Source: DASQMT01 sp963839615
GTDB taxonomy: Bacteria; Actinomycetota; Thermoleophilia; Solirubrobacterales; Solirubrobacteraceae
Assembly (NCBI GenBank): GCA_963839615.1
Contig: CAWIVY010000002.1
Location: 248,001-312,000 of the forward strand
Direction: 5' to 3'
Length of the DNA: 64,000 bases
Shown in pieces: positions 60,084-64,000 of this stretch. Every line of letters starts with the position of its first letter. Positions within the stretch are counted from its first letter, which is position 1. The notes under the pieces were generated by a model. It did not search any database, was not told the origin of the DNA, and saw only the letters and a list, made by a program, of their open reading frames with translations. The position numbers were made by a program, and so were the translations under genes.

Positions 60084-60467
60084 ACTGCCGCAAGGCTTCT
60101 ACGTACTCCAGCAGCTTCGACGGCGTCGAGCAGGGCAGTCGACGCGCAGGCCCGGTCCGCTCCGCCCACCACCCGAGGCGGGATCGAGGCGGGCTCTCGA
60201 TGGCCGGCCGATGCCGTCGGAAAGGAGACGGCGGGTTCGTGTCCGCATGACGAACGGCCGGAGCCGCGCTCGGCGATCGACACGTTTTCGGCACGTCCTG
60301 GTGAACAGCGTGCTCCCGCGTGACCGGCGTCCCGGACTTCCGGGTCAGGGCGGAGCCGGGGCACCCGTTGCTGCCGGTCCGATCGCTTGCTTCCGCGGAT
60401 GCGGGTCGTTTGTGTCTTCACCTTCGCGGGGCAGCCTGGAGTCCTCGAAGCTACGGAGGAGCAGCAA
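60084..60467. other. 384-base gap without a recognised gene
   Basis: Between the repeat protein and the acidic protein. Frames on both strands lack a plausible start signal or domain, and the minus-strand frame of about 186 codons that crosses it reads as shadow. Only the ribosome binding site GGAGGAG at 60455-60461 for the next gene is clear; its promoter must lie here. Confidence 0.4.
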
Positions 60468-61424
60468 ATGGCTAACAAGCAGCCCGCGACCGCTAAGCGG
60501 GCGCGATCCAAGCGTGACGACAAGAAGCAGGCCGGTCGCGGCACGAGCCAGAACGGCCACGGCGAAGAGGCCGCGACTTACGAGCAGGAGCTTGCGCAGT
60601 ACCTGCAAGAACGCATCAAGCCCGGCCTCAACCGCGGGTCCATCCCGCTTCTGGCCCGCTCCATCGCGAAGCAAATCGCTCTTCGGCGAGCTGAAGAGGA
60701 CGCCGACGCTGCCGGCGAGCCCAGCGACGAGGACGACGGCGACGTGCGCGACGAAATGGACGACGACGTGGGCGGCGAGGCGGACGACGACGCCAGCGAC
60801 GAAGTAGACGAAGACGTCGGTGACGAGGAGGACGAGGACGTCCGTGGCGAAGCGGACGATGACCTCGACGGCGAGGCGGACGACGACGCCGGCGACGAAG
60901 TAGACGAAGACGTCGGTGTCGAGGAGGACGAGGACGTCCGTGGCGAAGCGGACGACGACTTCGACGACGATGAAGACGACGACGTACGTGGCGACGCGGA
61001 CGATGACCTCGACGGCGAGGCGGACGACGACGCCAGCGACGAAGTAGACGAAGATGTCGGTGTCGAGGAGGACGAGGACGTCCGTGGCGAAGCGGACGAA
61101 GATGTCGGTGTCGAGGAGGACGAGGACGTCCGTGGCGACGCGGACGACGACTTCGACGACGATGAAGACGACGACGTCCGTGGCGAAGCCGACGACGACT
61201 TCAGCGAGGAAGAGGACGACAACGAGGGCTCCCTCGAGGACGAGATGCGCGACCTCCAAGCGGATCTCGGCGATGACTGGATTCTGCGCTTCTCCATTCA
61301 GGGCGAGGACACTTGGCTGACTGCCGAGAAGGACGACGGGAGCCAGCACGTGGAAGCGCCGACTGCCAACGTGCTCGCTGACGTTGTCGAACTGCTCAAC
61401 GAAAGCGGCGGTCGGTCGAACTGA
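60468..61424 (+). CDS. Acidic repeat protein 2
   Basis: The ATG at 60468 follows GGAGGAG by 6 bases. The 318-aa protein has a basic start ('MANKQPATAKRARSKRDDKK'), a folded helical segment ('YEQELAQYLQERIKPGLNRG', 'SIPLLARSIAKQIA'), about 160 residues of Asp/Glu/Val/Gly repeats, and a compact C-terminal domain ('DDWILRFSIQGEDTWLTAEK', 'EAPTANVLADVVELLNESGG'). The acidic part is built from 16- and 32-residue units such as 'VEEDEDVRGEADEDVG'. Two folded ends joined by a long acidic linker suggest a spacer or cation-binding role. A strong terminator follows. No family recognised. Confidence 0.78.
   Translation: MANKQPATAKRARSKRDDKKQAGRGTSQNGHGEEAATYEQELAQYLQERIKPGLNRGSIPLLARSIAKQIALRRAEEDADAAGEPSDEDDGDVRDEMDDDVGGEADDDASDEVDEDVGDEEDEDVRGEADDDLDGEADDDAGDEVDEDVGVEEDEDVRGEADDDFDDDEDDDVRGDADDDLDGEADDDASDEVDEDVGVEEDEDVRGEADEDVGVEEDEDVRGDADDDFDDDEDDDVRGEADDDFSEEEDDNEGSLEDEMRDLQADLGDDWILRFSIQGEDTWLTAEKDDGSQHVEAPTANVLADVVELLNESGGRSN
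60730..61210 (+). repeat. 48-bp/96-bp tandem coding repeats in the acidic protein
   Basis: The block GAGGACGAGGACGTCCGTGG recurs at a spacing that is a multiple of 48 bases, giving nested 16- and 32-residue protein units. The repeats are nearly identical at DNA level, which points to recent expansion and likely length variation between strains. It is not a CRISPR array: there are no unique spacers, and the repeats stay in frame. Confidence 0.75.
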
Positions 61425-61475
61425 ACACGGCGGCGGCCCGCCGTCGGCGGGTGCGAGCGACTCGCAGACGTGAAA

Positions 61476-61509
61476 GGGGCGCCGCCTGTGGGCGGCGCCC
61501 CTCGGGTTT
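61476..61509 (+). terminator. Strong intrinsic terminator after acidic protein 2
   Basis: GGGGCGCCGCC (61476-61486) and GGCGGCGCCCC (61491-61501) form a perfect 11-bp stem with a TGTG loop, followed by TCGGGTTTT, the clearest T-tract in the window. Confidence 0.85.
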
Positions 61510-61693
61510 TGGCCAGGTCAGCTGGGCAGAGACTGATCGAGGGATCTTTCAAGGGAAACGCGATGGATCCGACTGTCAGGCCGCACCGCGGGCACTCACG
61601 GCGCAGAGCCAAATGCGAAGATCAGATCGTCCAGACACAAGAATGCACGCGCGTCTCTCGTCGGTAAAACATTCCGTTTGCAGGCGCTTCTCA

Positions 61694-61773
61694 TGCGGGA
61701 GGAGGGACTCGAACCCCCGACACGCGGATTATGATCGCCGCCAGGGACGGGCGCGAACGCTTTGGTAGAGCCA
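61694..61773. repeat. tRNA-Met 3'-half repeat, right copy
   Basis: Read on the minus strand, 61733 back to 61694 gives anticodon CAT, the following stem strand, a variable loop, an intact T arm (GGGGG-TTCGAGT-CCCTC), CTCCCGC and A, as in the 3' half of elongator tRNA-Met. The 5' half is missing: no GCGGGAG lies at the required distance. The next 40 bases (61734-61773) match the left copy at 55399 and on the minus strand could encode an ending 'LYQSVRARPW' (left copy 'LYNSLRALPW'). This pattern fits an attachment site inside a tRNA gene at the end of an integrase gene; the integrase itself is gone. Confidence 0.5.
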
Positions 61774-61976
61774 GCCCCGGCTGCGCAACGTCACGCCGGT
61801 GGACACCAATTGTCAACGGGCGTGCACCTACATCCCTGTTCCGCCACGGTACGCCGAGCCCGGCAATGCCACCACCAGCGGTGCGATTCGCCGCGCCGCT
61901 GCAAGATGTTGACGGCTTCGAGCGACACGCCTGGGGTACGACAGCGCCACTCATGCGTTTACCGTCCCGAGCTTGA

Positions 61977-63077
61977 ATGCCGCGTGAATACCGAGTGATC
62001 GCTGCTCTCGGTCGGATCTTCGCGGTGGCGCAGGTGGCCGCCGCGGTTGCGGTGCTATCGAGGCTCGCGCGCGGTCGGAGGCGACGACCGCCGCTTGTTG
62101 CCCGGCCCCTGCCGCCCGGGACGCGGGTCTCGGTTGTGGTTCCCGCTCGCAACGAGGCGGAGCGGATCGAGCCGTGCCTTCTCGGGCTGCTGGCCGACGA
62201 GGGACTGCACGAGGTGATCGTCGTCGACGACGGCTCGGCCGACGGGACGGCTGACGTCGCGGGCCGCGCCGGCGCCGCGGTGGTCGCCGCCGCGCCGCCG
62301 CCGCCCGGATGGGTCGGTAAACCCTGGGCGCTGCAGTGCGGGCTGGAGGCGGCCTCCGGGGAGGTCTTGGTCAGCGTGGACGCCGACACCCGGCCGCGGC
62401 CCGGGCTGGCCGGCGCGCTCGTGGAGGCGCTCGGCGATGCGGACCTGGTCACGGCCGGCACGCGCTTCGCCTGTGACACGGCGGGCGAGCGCTTCCTGCA
62501 TCCGGCGATGCTCGCGACGCTCGTCTACCGCTTCGGGCCGCAGGACGCATACGGCGCTCGGCCGCCGGAGCGGCTGCTGGTCAATGGCCAGTGCATGGCA
62601 GTACGCCGGCAAGCGCTGCTGGACGCAGGCGGGTACGCCCACGCGGCTGCGCACATGACCGACGATGCCGCGCAGGCGCGTGCGCTCGCACGGCTCGGAT
62701 GGCAGGTGTCATTTCACGACGGGCGCGACCTGATCACCGTCGACATGCACGATTCCGCAGCGGAGACGTGGCGGGAGTGGGGCCGCTCGCTCGGTCTGCC
62801 TGACGTGACCTCGTCCTGCTGGAAGGCAGCTGACGTCGCGGTCGTCTGGCTGACGCTTGGGCTGCCACTGCCGAGGCTGCTGGTCGGCCGGGCCGGCACA
62901 CTCGACCTGCTCCTGCTTGCCCTGCGGGCGATCATGAGCGTGCCGCTCGCGCGCAGCTACGAGCACCGCGGCGCCGCCTACTGGCTCTCGCCGCTCGCCG
63001 ACCCGCTCGCCGCCGCGCGGCTCACGTGGTCGGTCATGCGGCCGGCGCGTCGCTGGCGGGATCGGGACTACGTCTGA
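61977..63077 (+). CDS. Glycosyltransferase family 2 membrane protein (CrtQ/HpnB-like)
   Basis: The 366-aa protein has an N-terminal membrane helix, the GT-A core ('VSVVVPARNEAERIEPCLLG', 'VIVVDDGSADGTADVA', 'SVDADTRPRPGLAGALVEAL' with DxD), 'RLLVNGQCMAVRR' and 'HMTDDAAQARALARLGWQVS', and C-terminal membrane helices. The layout resembles glycosyltransferases that act on lipid-soluble acceptors such as C30 carotenoids (CrtQ) or hopanoids. Its neighbours, PlsY and a CrtA-like protein, support a carotenoid setting. It overlaps plsY tail to tail by 44 bases. Confidence 0.82.
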   Translation: MPREYRVIAALGRIFAVAQVAAAVAVLSRLARGRRRRPPLVARPLPPGTRVSVVVPARNEAERIEPCLLGLLADEGLHEVIVVDDGSADGTADVAGRAGAAVVAAAPPPPGWVGKPWALQCGLEAASGEVLVSVDADTRPRPGLAGALVEALGDADLVTAGTRFACDTAGERFLHPAMLATLVYRFGPQDAYGARPPERLLVNGQCMAVRRQALLDAGGYAHAAAHMTDDAAQARALARLGWQVSFHDGRDLITVDMHDSAAETWREWGRSLGLPDVTSSCWKAADVAVVWLTLGLPLPRLLVGRAGTLDLLLLALRAIMSVPLARSYEHRGAAYWLSPLADPLAAARLTWSVMRPARRWRDRDYV

Positions 63078-63600
63078 GCCGGAACAGGGTGCCGATCAGG
63101 AACATCAGGGCGCCGGTGCCCGCCACGTGCGAGACCGGATCCGTGGCGAGCTGGGCGAGCGGGAACGCGAACACGCCGACGCGCGCGCCCCAGGCGAAGC
63201 CGCGCACCGCGGTGACGGCCACGCAGGCAACCAGGCACGCCACGGCGGCGAGCGGTGAGAGCGCGAACGCGCCTCCGACGAAGCACATCACCGACTTGCC
63301 GCCGCGGAAGCGGGCGAACAGGGGCAGCGCGTGCCCGGCCATCGCGCCCGCGACGCCCGCCCACGCGACCCACCAGCCGCCGAGCGCCAGGCCCGCCAGG
63401 CCGGCCACCAACCCCTTGGCCGCATCGCCCGCAAAGGCCGGCCAGGCCCGCCGCCCGCCGAGCTGCTCGAGCGCGTTCCACGCCCCAGGATTGCCGTCAC
63501 CCGTGCGGTACAGGTCGACGCCGTGACGGCGCGCGACCAGTAGGGCGAACGGCACGGAGCCGAGCGGGTAGCCCATCATCGCAGCCAGGACGTACTCCAT
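63034..63600 (-). CDS. plsY: Glycerol-3-phosphate acyltransferase PlsY-type
   Basis: The 188-aa protein has five membrane segments and the three PlsY motifs: 'GYPLGSVPFALLVAR' near residue 10, 'TGDGNPGAWNALEQLG', and 'GHALPLFARFRGGKSVM' near residue 92. PlsY passes an acyl group from acyl phosphate to glycerol 3-phosphate at the start of phospholipid synthesis. Here the first motif differs slightly from the usual GSIPxG, and the gene sits in a carotenoid-like cluster, so a specialised acyl transfer is also possible. It is divergent from the CrtA-like gene, with 2 bases between starts. Confidence 0.85.
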   Translation of the reverse strand: MEYVLAAMMGYPLGSVPFALLVARRHGVDLYRTGDGNPGAWNALEQLGGRRAWPAFAGDAAKGLVAGLAGLALGGWWVAWAGVAGAMAGHALPLFARFRGGKSVMCFVGGAFALSPLAAVACLVACVAVTAVRGFAWGARVGVFAFPLAQLATDPVSHVAGTGALMFLIGTLFRLRRSPDPASDAPAA

Positions 63601-63602
63601 CC

Positions 63603-64000
63603 GTGACCGTCGCCTCCTTCCATCTGATCCGCTACCGCCGGGACGCCGCGCTCGAAGGAGTGTCGCGCATGGGACTGGACCGGCCCGCGCTCCGACGCGT
63701 GCCGGGCCTACGCTTCTGGCGGCTGCTCGGCACGGGGCGCGGACGCACCATGACGCTGTCGGCGGACCTGCGCCGCTGGGCGATGTTCGCCGTCTGGGAG
63801 GACGACGCCGCGCTCGACGGGTTCTTGGAGCGCTCCGAGGTCTCGCTGCGTTGGGAGGCGCTGGCCCGCGAGCGTTACGACCTGCGGCTGGCGCCGGTCC
63901 GGTGGCACGGAGCGTGGGGCGGCGGCGACCCCTTTGCCGGCTCCGTGCAGGCGGAGCCCGAGGACGGTCCGGTGGCGATCCTCACGCGCGCGTCGATCCG
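63603..64000 (+). CDS. Spheroidene monooxygenase (CrtA)-like protein, 5' part
   Basis: The GTG at 63603 opens a frame that runs off the window after 132 codons. 'VASFHLIRYRRDAALEGVSR', 'VPGLRFWRLLGTGRGRTMTL', 'WAMFAVWEDDAALDGFLE', 'RWHGAWGGGDPF' and 'PVAILTRASI' match the CrtA family, whose best-known member is the oxygenase that makes keto-carotenoids in purple bacteria. In actinobacteria the homologs' role is less clear. It is divergent from plsY and near a GT2 gene. Confidence 0.8.
   Translation, partial: MTVASFHLIRYRRDAALEGVSRMGLDRPALRRVPGLRFWRLLGTGRGRTMTLSADLRRWAMFAVWEDDAALDGFLERSEVSLRWEALARERYDLRLAPVRWHGAWGGGDPFAGSVQAEPEDGPVAILTRASI

Noticed and set aside
59984..60544. A 186-codon minus-strand frame across the gap before acidic protein 2
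   Set aside because: It has no ribosome binding site, starts inside the acidic gene and has shadow-like composition.
60730..61210. CRISPR array
   Set aside because: The repeats are in frame, adjoin without unique spacers and encode acidic protein units.
61691..61770. A complete tRNA gene on the minus strand
   Set aside because: The T arm and acceptor 3' strand are good, but no pairing 5' acceptor strand or D arm exists at the right distance, and the anticodon stem does not pair cleanly. I treat it as a 3'-half relic.

Overview
The window is very GC-rich (roughly 70% or more by eye) and densely packed. Many genes share ATGA/GTGA start-stop overlaps. Actinobacterial families are common: two Holin-X proteins, DUF3618, a DasR-like GntR regulator with a DasABC-like transporter, PhoX, a CrtA-like protein, and proteins with an 'LALQRGAGN' leader. 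These suggest a soil actinobacterium, most likely class Thermoleophilia (Solirubrobacter/Conexibacter-like). That assignment is inference: there is no rRNA gene here, and the only tRNA sequence is a partial relic.

Layout. 0-2.6 kb: end of a GNAT gene, a leader-tagged Hcp-like protein, an alpha/beta hydrolase, and an ArsR/SRPBCC pair with an operator over its start codon. 2.6-4.3 kb: a flippase-like membrane protein and a PAP2 enzyme. 4.4-21 kb: a glycoside/amino-sugar utilisation locus (HAD phosphatase, two GH4 glycosidases, a sugar ABC transporter with its ATPase, BadF-type and ROK kinases, a GntR regulator, SIS, Gfo/Idh, a double cupin, two PfkB paralogs of which one has a damaged active site) followed by an MFS transporter. 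21.4-24.6 kb: a hybrid histidine kinase, a Tat-exported PhoX phosphatase and a fragment resembling a polysaccharide deacetylase. 24.6-28.7 kb: a minus-strand envelope operon (leader peptide, Holin-X, DUF3618, YihY and two very small proteins), then three poorly known genes. 28.8-31.8 kb: a compact 27-aa peptide gene, a leader-tagged anthrax-lethal-factor-like metallopeptidase, a coupled 89-aa partner and a 5'-truncated glycosyltransferase. 31.8-39 kb: a phosphotransferase, a second Holin-X, tandem PAP2 paralogs, an AlkZ-like winged-helix protein, an RTX-repeat secreted protein and an unknown. 39.1-41 kb: a leader-like alpha-helical protein, possibly a pore former. 41.2-48.7 kb: a complete oligopeptide ABC importer operon ending in a CocE-type hydrolase. 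48.8-55.3 kb: DUF427, a cupin, a patch of lower GC with a zinc-ribbon membrane protein and a 31-aa membrane peptide, a patatin-lipoprotein pair and a membrane sulfatase-like protein. 55.4-61.8 kb: a segment bounded by two direct repeats resembling the 3' half of tRNA-Met, holding an APH-aminotransferase fusion, two acidic low-complexity proteins and a 32-residue-repeat protein. 61.9-64 kb: GT2, PlsY and a CrtA-like protein, perhaps for carotenoid glycoside/ester formation.

The most interesting theme is a set of unrelated toxin-like bodies (Hcp fold, ATLF-type peptidase, long helical bundle) behind the same short N-terminal leader, which I read as a possible loading signal for an extracellular contractile injection system. 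A second theme is a set of very short genes with good start signals, at 24.6-24.9, 27.1, 28.8 and 50.9 kb.
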